Assembly: GCF_027622945.1 (NCBI RefSeq)
Contig: NZ_JAPZVQ010000003.1
Location: 129,626 to 193,625, forward strand
DNA length: 64,000 nucleotides
From: Glycomyces lechevalierae
Lineage (GTDB): Bacteria; Actinomycetota; Actinomycetes; Mycobacteriales; Micromonosporaceae
Direction: 5' to 3'
Position 1 is the stretch's first letter, and each line of letters starts with the position of its first letter. Below the pieces are notes generated by a model. The model made no database searches, was not told the origin of the DNA, and worked only from the letters and a program-made list of their open reading frames with translations. Positions 1 through 10,437 of the stretch are shown here, one piece after another. Position numbers and translations under genes: made by a program.

Positions 1-94
1 CGACCCCCTCCCAAAACTTTTACCCGCACCCGGGGCAAAACGCGCGCCGGCCCCCCCGCCACCGGAGGGCCGCCGCTCAAAACGTTCCGAGGTT
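1..94. other. Window edge, no gene seen
   Basis: Short GC-rich stretch downstream of the convergent-facing end of the Mrp gene. It contains a run of seven C and several CCGGNGGG-like segments but no open frame, RNA gene or clear terminator that I can defend. Confidence 0.5.
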
Positions 95-1243
95 CTAGAC
101 CGGGCTGAGGCCGAGCTGCTTGCCCGCCAGGGACACCTTCCGCACCGCCAGCTGGTCGGCGATCGCGCGGATCGCGCGGGACGCCTCGCAGTCGGGGTCG
201 GAGAGCACCAGCGGCACGCCCGCGTCGCCGCCTTCGCGGAGCTTCGGGTCGAGCGGGATCTGGCCGAGCAGCGGCACATCGGCGCCCACGTCCCGGGTCA
301 GCGCCTCCGCGACGGTCTTTCCGCCGCCGGAGCCGAACGGCTCGATGTGCGTGCCGTCGGGCAGCGCCATCCACGACATGTTCTCCACCACACCGGCGAG
401 CTTCTGGTGGGTCTGGGTGACGATCGCCCCGGCGCGCTCGGCGACCTCGGCGGCCGCCTGCTGCGGGGTCGTGACGACCACGAGCTCCGCGGTCGGCAGG
501 AGCTGCGCCACCGAGATGGCGATGTCGCCGGTCCCGGGCGGCAGGTCGAGCAGGAGCACGTCCAGCTCGCCCCAGTACACGTCGGCGAGGAACTGCTGGA
601 GCGCGCGGTGGAGCATCGGCCCGCGCCACACCACGGCGGTGTTGCCGGGCGTGAACATCCCGATCGAGATGACCTTCATGCCGTGCGCCTGCGGCGGCAT
701 GATCATGTCCTCGACCTGGGTGGGCGCGCCTTCGACGCCGAGCATCCGCGGGATCGAGTGCCCGTAGATGTCCGCGTCCGCGACGCCGACAGAGAGGCCC
801 TTCTGCGCCAGGGCCGCAGCGAGGTTCACCGTCATCGACGACTTGCCGACGCCGCCCTTGCCGGAGGCGATCGCGAACACGCGGGTGCGCGACTCGGGCA
901 GGTTGAACGGGATCACCGGCTCGGCGCCGGCGCGGCCGCCGCGGAGCTTCGTCTGCAGGTCGGCGCGCTGCTGCTCGCTCATGACGCCGAACTCGAGCTC
1001 GAGTTCGGAGACGCCGTCGACGCCGTCGACGGCGCCGGCGATGTCGCGCTGCAGCGTGTCGCGCATGGGGCAGCCCGCGACGGTGAGGAGGATCTTCAGA
1101 GACAGGCGACCGCCGTCGACCTCGACGGTGTCGACCATGCCCAGCTCGGTGATCGGGCGGCGGATCTCGGGGTCGTTGACGTGCGAGAGCGCTTCGTGCA
1201 CGGCCTCGATCACGTCCTTGACAGCGGCAGCGTTGTCAGACAT
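95..1243 (-). CDS. mrp: Mrp/NBP35-type iron-sulfur cluster carrier ATPase
   Basis: Cytosolic P-loop ATPase of the Mrp/ApbC family, which in other organisms carries or helps assemble [Fe-S] clusters. The 382-residue protein has an N-terminal MIP18/DUF59 domain (about residues 8-85, with the conserved Cys58 in AGCPM) followed by a SIMIBI ATPase domain. The deviant Walker A motif ASGKGGVGKSS lies at residues 126-136, and DLPPGTGD is the downstream ATPase motif. The CxxC pair that binds the cluster in E. coli ApbC, normally after ENMS, is absent: the segment reads ENMSWMALPDGTH. To my knowledge actinobacterial Mrp proteins share this loss, so cluster binding may be different here. The ATG at 1243 is the only good start. 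It stands alone, divergent from the PhzF gene. Family assignment is secure; the exact client is not visible. Confidence 0.93.
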   Translation of the reverse strand: MSDNAAAVKDVIEAVHEALSHVNDPEIRRPITELGMVDTVEVDGGRLSLKILLTVAGCPMRDTLQRDIAGAVDGVDGVSELELEFGVMSEQQRADLQTKLRGGRAGAEPVIPFNLPESRTRVFAIASGKGGVGKSSMTVNLAAALAQKGLSVGVADADIYGHSIPRMLGVEGAPTQVEDMIMPPQAHGMKVISIGMFTPGNTAVVWRGPMLHRALQQFLADVYWGELDVLLLDLPPGTGDIAISVAQLLPTAELVVVTTPQQAAAEVAERAGAIVTQTHQKLAGVVENMSWMALPDGTHIEPFGSGGGKTVAEALTRDVGADVPLLGQIPLDPKLREGGDAGVPLVLSDPDCEASRAIRAIADQLAVRKVSLAGKQLGLSPV

Positions 1244-1342
1244 GACTCAATCGTAACGAGGCGATTCGCTGCGGCAATGTGAGCGTCGCCTTACCGCCCG
1301 GCGGGCCGCGCCGCGCCGGCCGCGCCTTCCGGGACGCCGCGC

Positions 1343-1348
1343 TATAAC
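1343..1348 (+). promoter_or_regulatory. Candidate -10 box for the PhzF gene
   Basis: TATAAC ends seven bases before the ATG at 1355, and there is no ribosome-binding site. Transcription would start at or next to the ATG, so a leaderless mRNA is inferred. No good -35 hexamer is visible. Confidence 0.45.
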
Positions 1349-1354
1349 TGGCCC

Positions 1355-2194
1355 ATGCTTCCCTTTGCGATCTACGACGTGTTCTCCGACCGCGCCTACG
1401 CGGGCAATCAACTCGCCGTCGTCTTCGACGGCCAGGCACTCACCACCGTGCAGATGCAGGCGATCGCCCTAGAGTTCAACTTCTCCGAGACCGTGTTCGT
1501 CCTCCCGGCCGCCGCGCCGGGCGCCGACTATCTCGCCCGGATCTTCACCCCTGCGGAGGAACTTCCCTTCGCCGGGCACCCCACGATCGGCGCGGCGATC
1601 GCCGCCGTCGAGTCCGGCCGGGTCGCGCCGGGCGGCGGCACGGTCGTCCAGGAATGCGGCGCGGGCCTCATCCACGTCTCTGTGGACGGCGGCACCGCGA
1701 AGCTCACCTCCACGGCGATCGCCGTCGGCCCCGAGCTCGACCCGAAGACCGCGGCCGCCGCGATCGGTCTCGACGCCGCCAAGATCCTCGGCACCCCGAA
1801 GAACGCCAGCGCCGGCCTCGACCACAACTTCGTGCGCCTCGCCGACGAGGACGTGGCCGCCGCCGTCGACGTGCCGGGCCACCTCGAGAAGGTCTACGTG
1901 TTCAGCTTCGACGAGGACTCGCACGCGGTCCACGCCCGCCTGTTCCACCGCGGGGTCGGCGAGGACCCGGCGACGGGTTCGGCGGCGGTCGCGCTCGGCG
2001 TGCACCTTGTCGACCAGGGGTTGATCAGCGGCGACGGCGTGCACTCGTACGAGATCGCGCAGGGCGCCGAGATCGACCGGCCGTCTTCGCTGCACGGCGA
2101 GGTCGTGGTGGAGCACGGTGCGGCCGTGTCGGTCTCGGTCTCCGGCGCGGCGGTGAAGGTCGCCGAGGGCACGCTGGTGACGCTGCCGGAGTAG
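1355..2194 (+). CDS. PhzF family isomerase
   Basis: 279-residue protein of the PhzF/diaminopimelate-epimerase-like fold. The N-terminus (FAIYDVFSDRAYAGNQLAVV) is diagnostic, and the catalytic glutamate is Glu45 in FNFSETVF, the same position as in PhzF of phenazine synthesis. A second family motif, EDPATGSAA, lies near residue 206. In phenazine producers PhzF isomerises trans-2,3-dihydro-3-hydroxyanthranilate, but no other phz gene is nearby, so this is a PhzF-like isomerase of unknown substrate. The gene converges with the AMMECR1 gene, with one base between stop codons. The ATG start is supported by the promoter just upstream. Confidence 0.9.
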   Translation: MLPFAIYDVFSDRAYAGNQLAVVFDGQALTTVQMQAIALEFNFSETVFVLPAAAPGADYLARIFTPAEELPFAGHPTIGAAIAAVESGRVAPGGGTVVQECGAGLIHVSVDGGTAKLTSTAIAVGPELDPKTAAAAIGLDAAKILGTPKNASAGLDHNFVRLADEDVAAAVDVPGHLEKVYVFSFDEDSHAVHARLFHRGVGEDPATGSAAVALGVHLVDQGLISGDGVHSYEIAQGAEIDRPSSLHGEVVVEHGAAVSVSVSGAAVKVAEGTLVTLPE

Positions 2195-2195
2195 T

Positions 2196-2810
2196 TCAGC
2201 CGGAGAATTCGCGGGCGCCGTAGCGTTCGGCCGCAAGGTCTTCGGGCCAGGCGGCCGAGCGCAGCTCGGTGGCCCAGAGGTGGCGCGGCCAGCGGCCCTT
2301 GCGCAGGAGCGCGGCGACGAACCGGTCGGGTTCGGGCAGGCTCGTCCACACCGAGGGCAGGAAGGTGGCGCGGCGGCCGCCTCTGTCCTTGAGGGTCAGG
2401 CCGTCCCGGCCGGGGCGCAGGTGGTCGAGCAGGGACGTGAAGGCGCGCACGGCGATCGGCTCGGGCCGGGTGAGGACCGTGACGGTGAGGTCGAGGGCGT
2501 CGACCTCGGTCTCGTCGACGGGCGGGAGGCGCGGGTCGCGGGCGGCGAGGCGGGCGTTGCGGACGACGTCGACGCCCAAGGGCCGCAAGGCGGTCAGGGT
2601 GCCGATGCAGCCGCGGAGGCGGCCGTCGCGTTCGAGGGTCACGAAGGTCGCCTCGCGTTCGGCGAGGGCGGGGCTGTGGGCGGCGGTCTCGGGTGCGGAG
2701 GCGATGAGCGCGGCCGCGCCGGGCGGCTTGGGCGCGAACGAGGTCGCGACCGCGCTGCGCGCCAGCGCGGTCAGCACCGGACCGAGGCCGGACTCGGGGT
2801 GCGGGTCCAT
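2196..2810 (-). CDS. AMMECR1 domain protein (AmmeMemoRadiSam system protein A-like)
   Basis: 204-residue protein carrying the AMMECR1 fold. The hallmark LRGCIG motif is at residues 65-70, preceded by EATFVTLERDG and followed by conserved segments such as the PVDETEVDALDLTVTVL region. Bacterial members are often encoded with Memo and radical-SAM proteins, but neither is beside this copy. The biochemical role is unknown. I chose the ATG at 2810 because the region further upstream (to 3182) loses codon bias and has no family similarity; GGAGG abuts the ATG directly, which is too close for a normal ribosome-binding site, so the start is only moderately sure. Confidence 0.8.
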   Translation of the reverse strand: MDPHPESGLGPVLTALARSAVATSFAPKPPGAAALIASAPETAAHSPALAEREATFVTLERDGRLRGCIGTLTALRPLGVDVVRNARLAARDPRLPPVDETEVDALDLTVTVLTRPEPIAVRAFTSLLDHLRPGRDGLTLKDRGGRRATFLPSVWTSLPEPDRFVAALLRKGRWPRHLWATELRSAAWPEDLAAERYGAREFSG

Positions 2811-3151
2811 CCTCCGATGGTGCCACGTGGCATGGCGCCGAGTCCGCCCGAGTGCGAGATCGCGGCACCGGAAACGAGCTGCGCTCGTGGCGTGGCGACT
2901 CCTTTCGGGTGACACCTGCTCCGCGAACCTCCGTTCTTGTCGGACCCGGGCGGGATATTTGCGGCGGACACTGCTTTCCCCTCTCGTGGTGGGTGGGGGT
3001 TTGTGGACGGCATGACGGCGGAGCCGCCGATCGCCTGCACCGCTTCGCCTTTGCCGGGCCTGCACTGGCCGGGTGACCCGATGGTGGGGGTTTGGCGCGG
3101 TTCGGCCTGCCGGTGATCTGTTTGGTAACGGTGGCGTGAGAGACTGCGGGG
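2811..3151. other. 341-base divergent intergenic region
   Basis: Separates the AMMECR1 gene from the SDR gene. Base composition and codon pattern differ from the genes on both sides, and the one 74-codon open frame on the + strand has no recognisable family or ribosome-binding site. It presumably contains both promoters. I found no riboswitch or RNA gene that I can name. Confidence 0.5.
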
Positions 3152-4081
3152 ATGAGTGAACCGCGCACGAGCGCCGACGCATTCGACTCGTCCTTCGAGA
3201 CCGCCGACTACGACGCCGACGCCTATGCCGCTGATCCCTACGGCACCGTCGACCAGGGCCTGGCCGAGGTCATCGACCTGCCGTCGAACGGCGGCACTCA
3301 GGCGACGCGGTCCTCTCGCGGCCGGCTGCAGGAACTCGACTCGCTCGCCGGGAAGATCGCGCTGGTCACCGGTGCGGGCGCGCCCGACGGGATCGGGTTC
3401 GCCATCGCGACCCGGCTGCGCCTCGCGGGCGCCTCGGTCGCGATCGTCTCCACCACCAAGCGGATTCACGAACGCGCCGAGGAGATCGGCGCGATCGGCT
3501 TCGTCGCCGACCTCGCGGACGAAGCGGAGGTGGGCGGTCTCGCGGACGCCGTCGCCGAGGCGATCGGCGAGGTCGACATCCTCATCAACAACGCGGGTCT
3601 CACCTCGAAGACCGATCCGGCCGTGGTGAAGCCCGTCGCCCAACTGTCCTATGCGGACTGGCAGACCGAGGTCACCCGGAACCTCGACACGGCGTTCCTC
3701 GTCTCCCGCGCGTTCGTCCAGTCCATGGCCGAGCGCGGCTGGGGCCGCATCGTGAACGTCGCGGCCACCACCGGCGTCGTCACCGCCGTCCCCGCCGAAG
3801 CCGCCTACGCCGCCGCCAAAGCCGGCGTCACCGGCCTCACGAAGGCCCTCGCGACCGAGGTCGTCGCCGACGGCGTCACCGTGAACGCGATCGCGCCGGG
3901 CCTCATCCGCACCGGCTCCTCCACCGTGCCCGAACTCCAGAAGGGCCTCGACGGCCCGATGGGCCGCCCCGGCAGCCCCGAAGAGGTCGCGGCGGCCGCC
4001 GTGTTCTTCTGCGCGCCTTCGGCTTCCTACATCACCGGGCAGACGCTCGTCGTGGACGGCGGCAAGTCCCTGCGGGCCTGA
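3152..4081 (+). CDS. Short-chain dehydrogenase/reductase with acidic N-terminal tail
   Basis: 309 residues. The SDR domain begins at about residue 65 with the cofactor loop TGAGAPDGIG, followed by NNAG and the active-site YAAAK, and ends with the TGQTLVVDGG motif typical of FabG-like enzymes. The residue at the catalytic serine position (13 before the active Tyr) is Thr in NVAATTGV, a conservative change that could still support catalysis. The first 60 residues are unusual: a disordered, Asp/Ala/Tyr-rich stretch (repeats of the DYDADAYAADPY kind) not found in the core family. The substrate is not predictable. The ATG at 3152 follows a weak purine-rich stretch (gcgggg). Confidence 0.88.
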   Translation: MSEPRTSADAFDSSFETADYDADAYAADPYGTVDQGLAEVIDLPSNGGTQATRSSRGRLQELDSLAGKIALVTGAGAPDGIGFAIATRLRLAGASVAIVSTTKRIHERAEEIGAIGFVADLADEAEVGGLADAVAEAIGEVDILINNAGLTSKTDPAVVKPVAQLSYADWQTEVTRNLDTAFLVSRAFVQSMAERGWGRIVNVAATTGVVTAVPAEAAYAAAKAGVTGLTKALATEVVADGVTVNAIAPGLIRTGSSTVPELQKGLDGPMGRPGSPEEVAAAAVFFCAPSASYITGQTLVVDGGKSLRA

Positions 4082-4209
4082 CCGCCGTAATCGGGACAAC
4101 TCGGGACTTTGGTCCGCAACCTCGACTTCGTTGCCATCGTTAGATTGTCATGATCATCGAGACATCGACCGAGACCGGGCCGACCGACACTGACACTGGG
4201 GGGACGCGA

Positions 4210-4830
4210 ATGGACGAGGCCTTCGGCGAGGGCTCACGCGAAGCCCGGGGGCGCACCGTCACCGGGCTCGTGCTGCTCCTGGGCGGCCTGGTCGGCCTGG
4301 CCGCCGCGTTCGACCTCACCTACGAGCGCATCGCCTCGCTCATCGACCCCTCGCACGCGATCTCCTGCGACTTCAACCCGGTCCTCTCCTGCGGCACCGT
4401 GATGAACACCTGGCAGGCGTCCGTGTTCGGCTTCCCGAACCCGATGATCGGCCTCGTCGCGTTCCCGCTCGTCGTCTTCATGGGCGCCCTCTGGCTCTCG
4501 AAGGTCTCGCTGCCGCGCTGGATCGCGCTGGTCTTCAACCTCGGCGCGCTCGGCGGCCTCGCCTTCGTGTCCTGGCTGATCTACCAGTCCGTGTACCAGA
4601 TCGGCGTGCTCTGCCCGTGGTGCATGGCGGTGTGGACCGTGGTCCTCCCCATCTTCTGGTTCACCACGGTCCGCAACCTCCGCACCGGCGCGATCCCGGT
4701 GGGAGAGGACTGGCGCGACGCCGTCGACGACCTCCTCCGCTACCACTGGATCGGCCTGACCCTGCTCTACGCGGCCGTGGTCATGATCGTGGGCACCGGC
4801 TTCTGGGACTACTGGTCCACGCTCTTCTAA
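4210..4830 (+). CDS. Vitamin K epoxide reductase (VKOR) family membrane protein
   Basis: Integral membrane thiol oxidoreductase of the VKOR family, which in actinobacteria replaces DsbB and re-oxidises DsbA-like proteins using quinone. From the ATG at 4210 it is 206 residues with about five membrane spans. The loop cysteines lie in CDFNPVLSCGTVMNTW and the redox pair is CPWC in the fourth span (nt 4612-4623), so all four family cysteines are present. An in-frame ATG at 4150 would add a Thr-rich 20-residue tail; I prefer 4210 because a GGGGGGACG purine run sits just upstream of it. The partner DsbA is not in the window. Confidence 0.9.
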   Translation: MDEAFGEGSREARGRTVTGLVLLLGGLVGLAAAFDLTYERIASLIDPSHAISCDFNPVLSCGTVMNTWQASVFGFPNPMIGLVAFPLVVFMGALWLSKVSLPRWIALVFNLGALGGLAFVSWLIYQSVYQIGVLCPWCMAVWTVVLPIFWFTTVRNLRTGAIPVGEDWRDAVDDLLRYHWIGLTLLYAAVVMIVGTGFWDYWSTLF

Positions 4831-4841
4831 CGAGGCAAAGC

Positions 4842-4876
4842 GAAGGCCCCGGGTCGCCGACCCGGGGCCTTCCTTT
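4842..4876. terminator. Bidirectional rho-independent-like terminator
   Basis: Perfect 14-bp stem (arms 4842-4855 and 4859-4872, loop GCC) between the convergent VKOR and APS-kinase genes. It is followed by CTTTCG on the + strand and preceded by GCAAAGC, so it could stop transcription from both sides. Confidence 0.85.
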
Positions 4877-4881
4877 CGCCT

Positions 4882-6426
4882 CTACGCCAACCGCAGGCCG
4901 GTCGGCTCCAGCCAGCCGCCCTCCGAAAGGTATTCGAGCACCTGCTCGACCCCTTCCCCGATGGTGATCTCGCTCGTGTCGATCTCCAGCTCCGGCGCCG
5001 GCGGCTCCTCGTACGGGTCCGAGATCCCCGTGAACTCCGGGATCTGCCCCGACCGCGCCTTCGCGTACAGCCCCTTGCGGTCCCGCGCCTCGCACACCTC
5101 GAGCGGGGTGGACACGTGCACCAGCACGAAGTCAGCGCCCGCCGCCTCGGCCATGCGCCGCGCCTCCGCCCGGTCCGCCTCGTACGGGGCGATCGGCGCC
5201 GCCATCCCGATGCCGCCGTGCCGCGCCACCTCGGCCGCCACGAACCCGATCCGGCGGATGTTCACCGAACGGTCCGCCCGCGAGAACCCGAGCCCGCTCG
5301 ACAGCAGCCGCCGCACCACGTCCCCGTCGAACAGCGACACCGTGCGCGTCCCGTCCTCCAGCAGCGCCTCGTACACGCCGCGCGAGATCGTGGACTTGCC
5401 CGAACCGGAAAGGCCCGTGAAGAACAGCACCAGCCCGCGCTGGCGGCGCGGCGGCCGCGCCTTGCGCAGCTCGGCGGCCACGCTCGGCGGCGTGTGCCAT
5501 TCGGGGAGCCCGAAACCGCGGTCGAGCATGTCGGCGATCTCGGCGTCGCTCAACGCGATGCGCCGGAACGGCGGCTCGATGTCCTCGATGGGCCGCCACT
5601 GGCCGTCCCGGGTGTCGTACGCCAGCTCGCGCGGCACCATCGAGCGCACGCCGTCGCCGCCGCCGAGGCCGTCGCGGCCGGTCATGATGTGGGTCGCGCC
5701 GTACGCCGCCGCCACCTTCGCGGTGAGGAGCCCGTCGCGGAGCTTGTCGCCGCGCTTCGACAGCGGCACCGTCAGCACGGTCGCGGTCGGGAGCCGGTCC
5801 TTCGCGGCCAGCACCGAGCGCACCAGCGCCGCCGTCGGCAGCCGCAGCTCCCGATCGCCGTTCGTCTCGTCGCCCGTCGGGATCATGACGAGCACGTGCG
5901 CGGCCAGATTGTGCGCGGCCCGCGCGAGCTGCGCCAACTGCGGGCGGTGCAGCGGCCGGTCCGCGACCAGCGCGAGCACCCGCGGCTTCGTGTACGTCGT
6001 CCGCGCCTGCTCCGGCGTCGCCCGCAGGCCCGTGAACACGCCGTGCGCCGCGTCGGCGATGCGCCGCACCGGGCCGCCGACCCGGACCATGTCCGGCCCG
6101 AGCGCGTCGAGGCTGTGGCACTCGACCGCCGCGACCGGCGCCCCCTCCGGGTCAGTGATGCGAAGCACACGCCGCTTCGGGTCGGGGTTGTCGAGCAGCC
6201 GCGCGGTCGCGACCGGCACGTCCAGCGTCACCGGGACCGGCCACGCCGTCCCGTCCGGCAGCACGCCGGTCTTCGTCACCGAACGCGCCTCCGCCTCCCC
6301 CATGAACCCCCGCAGCGGCGCGTACGCGCCGTACAGCAGCAGTTCCAGGTCGGCCAATTCGTGCGGCAGGGGTGTGTGGCTCGGCGCCTCGGCGAGGATC
6401 TCATCGGGCAGTACCCAGTCAGACAT
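4882..6426 (-). CDS. APS kinase fused to a degenerate ATP-sulfurylase domain
   Basis: 514-residue two-domain protein. The C-terminal part (about residues 345-514) is a well-preserved adenylylsulfate kinase: P-loop GLSGSGKST, FDGDVVRR, GFSRADRSVNIRRIG, and PLEVCEARDRKGLYAKAR. It should make PAPS from APS. The N-terminal part has the layout of an ATP sulfurylase, including GAYAPLRGFMG and LPEWHTPPSV, but the active-site motifs are eroded: the QTRN site reads VADR, the HxxH site reads HRPQ, and GRDHAG reads GRDGLG. The sulfurylase domain is therefore probably inactive or regulatory, so APS must come from another enzyme such as CysDN, not seen here. The ATG at 6426 has a GAAGGGA ribosome-binding site; upstream in-frame extension to 6498 lacks family similarity. 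Confidence 0.88.
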   Translation of the reverse strand: MSDWVLPDEILAEAPSHTPLPHELADLELLLYGAYAPLRGFMGEAEARSVTKTGVLPDGTAWPVPVTLDVPVATARLLDNPDPKRRVLRITDPEGAPVAAVECHSLDALGPDMVRVGGPVRRIADAAHGVFTGLRATPEQARTTYTKPRVLALVADRPLHRPQLAQLARAAHNLAAHVLVMIPTGDETNGDRELRLPTAALVRSVLAAKDRLPTATVLTVPLSKRGDKLRDGLLTAKVAAAYGATHIMTGRDGLGGGDGVRSMVPRELAYDTRDGQWRPIEDIEPPFRRIALSDAEIADMLDRGFGLPEWHTPPSVAAELRKARPPRRQRGLVLFFTGLSGSGKSTISRGVYEALLEDGTRTVSLFDGDVVRRLLSSGLGFSRADRSVNIRRIGFVAAEVARHGGIGMAAPIAPYEADRAEARRMAEAAGADFVLVHVSTPLEVCEARDRKGLYAKARSGQIPEFTGISDPYEEPPAPELEIDTSEITIGEGVEQVLEYLSEGGWLEPTGLRLA

Positions 6427-6696
6427 CGGCGGTCGGGATCCCTTCGCAGTGCTTCGGGCAGGGGCGGCATCGGATTCGGTCGCACCAGCGTATGCCACGG
6501 GACCGTCACTGGCCTCACCCGCGCCAGGCGCTTATGAACCGGATCGTCCCGCATGGCGGACTGAGAAAGTGGCGCACCCATTACCGGTAAGTTACGCTGA
6601 CAGCGCTTAAGAGCACTAGTGCAGCAAGTGACCGCGGACAAGGACGTCGGCGCGGCCAGCCCCTCGGGTTTGCCCAGACCACCAGTGGAGACCTCC
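6427..6696. promoter_or_regulatory. Divergent promoter region with TTACCGGTAA palindrome
   Basis: 270 bases between the APS kinase and ppc genes. A perfect 10-bp palindrome TTACCGGTAA occupies 6581-6590, directly followed by GTTACGCT, which could be a -10-like element for ppc. A candidate repressor site by position; the regulator is unknown. Confidence 0.4.
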
Positions 6697-9453
<2,757 letters not shown>

Positions 9454-9498
9454 TCCGGTCCTGGAATTCGCGTCCGGTTTCGCGGGATTTGGGGCTGC

Positions 9499-9528
9499 GG
9501 GTGCGCGTGGTAGGTTCTGCGCGCACCC
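9499..9528 (+). other. Inverted repeat in the ppc-trmH gap
   Basis: Nine-bp arms (9499-9507 and 9520-9528) with a 12-base loop that contains TAGGTT. No T-run follows. It could be a weak terminator for ppc or an operator/promoter element for the downstream methyltransferase. Confidence 0.35.
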
Positions 9529-9555
9529 GTTCCCACGACCCGAAACGTTGAGGCC

Positions 9556-10413
9556 ATGGCCAGAGTCCTGCAGGTGAGCGTCCGGAACGCCAAGTACCAG
9601 CAGTGGGAGACCCTGCTGCGCAATCGGAACAAGCGGCATCGCGCCGGGTCGTTCCTGGTGCAGGGCGTGCGGCCCATCTCGCTCGCGGTCGAGCACGGCT
9701 GGACGATCGAGGCCCTGCTCTACGACGCGGACCGGGGCCGGCTCTCCGATTGGGCCCGTGGGCTTCTCGAGCGCCCGCATATCGAGCAGGCCGCCGTCGC
9801 GGGCCCGCTCCTCGCCGAGCTCGGCGAGAAGGAGGACGACAATCCGCCCGAACTCCTGGCGCAGGTGAAGATCCCGCAGCGGAAGCTCGCCGACCTCGAG
9901 ACGCGTCCGGATTGGCTCGGCATCGTGATCGACCGGCCGACGAGCCCGGGGAACGTCGGATCGCTCATCCGTTCGGCCGACGCCTTCGGCGCGGACGCCG
10001 TGGTCATCACCGGCCGCAATGCGGCGGATCCCTACGACCCCAAGGCGGTTCGCGCCTCGACGGGGAGTCTCTTCGCGATGCCGGTGGTGAGCGCCGCCTC
10101 CGCGCACGAGGTGGCGGAGTGGGCTCGGAAGCAGCCGCATGCGCCTGCTGTCATCGGCACGGATGAGCGTGGGGAGAAGGCTTTGTCGGAGCATGATCTG
10201 CGCGGGCCGACTTTGCTCGTGGTCGGGAATGAGACCACAGGGATGTCGAAGTCCTGGTTCGAGCTCGCCGATGCGACCGCGCGGATTCCCATGTCGCCCA
10301 AGGCGGCTTCTTCTTTGAACGCGGCCAATGCCGGGTCTGTGGCTCTGTATGAGGCCGCGCGGCAGCGCAGCGAAGACCTGAACAGCGAAGGGCGGGCCGT
10401 GCCCGGAGTGTGA
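9556..10413 (+). CDS. TrmH/SpoU family RNA 2'-O-methyltransferase
   Basis: 285-residue SPOUT methyltransferase. An N-terminal substrate-binding region (to about residue 115) precedes the knotted catalytic domain, with motif 1 in RPTSPGNVGSLIRSADAFGA, motif 2 in LLVVGNETTGMS, and motif 3 in IPMSPKAASSLNAANAGSVA. The Arg/Asn/Glu/Ser-Asn set expected of TrmH enzymes is complete, so it should 2'-O-methylate a tRNA or rRNA ribose using SAM. The target nucleotide cannot be told from sequence. Single gene after ppc; its stop codon lies in the loop of a terminator hairpin. Confidence 0.9.
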   Translation: MARVLQVSVRNAKYQQWETLLRNRNKRHRAGSFLVQGVRPISLAVEHGWTIEALLYDADRGRLSDWARGLLERPHIEQAAVAGPLLAELGEKEDDNPPELLAQVKIPQRKLADLETRPDWLGIVIDRPTSPGNVGSLIRSADAFGADAVVITGRNAADPYDPKAVRASTGSLFAMPVVSAASAHEVAEWARKQPHAPAVIGTDERGEKALSEHDLRGPTLLVVGNETTGMSKSWFELADATARIPMSPKAASSLNAANAGSVALYEAARQRSEDLNSEGRAVPGV

Positions 10414-10427
10414 AGGCACGGCCCGCC
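10391..10427. terminator. Terminator hairpin overlapping the trmH stop codon
   Basis: Thirteen-bp perfect arms, GGCGGGCCGTGCC (10391-10403) and GGCACGGCCCGCC (10415-10427), with an 11-base loop that holds the TGA stop. It separates the methyltransferase gene from the convergent secreted-protein gene, so it likely serves both. No T-run is present, as is common in high-GC actinobacteria. Confidence 0.75.
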
Positions 10428-10437
10428 GCTCGGGGTG

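Noticed and set aside
1355-2194. Part of a phenazine cluster
   Set aside because: Only a PhzF-like gene is present; no other phz genes nearby.
2852-3076. 74-codon ORF between AMMECR1 and SDR genes
   Set aside because: No ribosome-binding site, poor codon bias, no family similarity.
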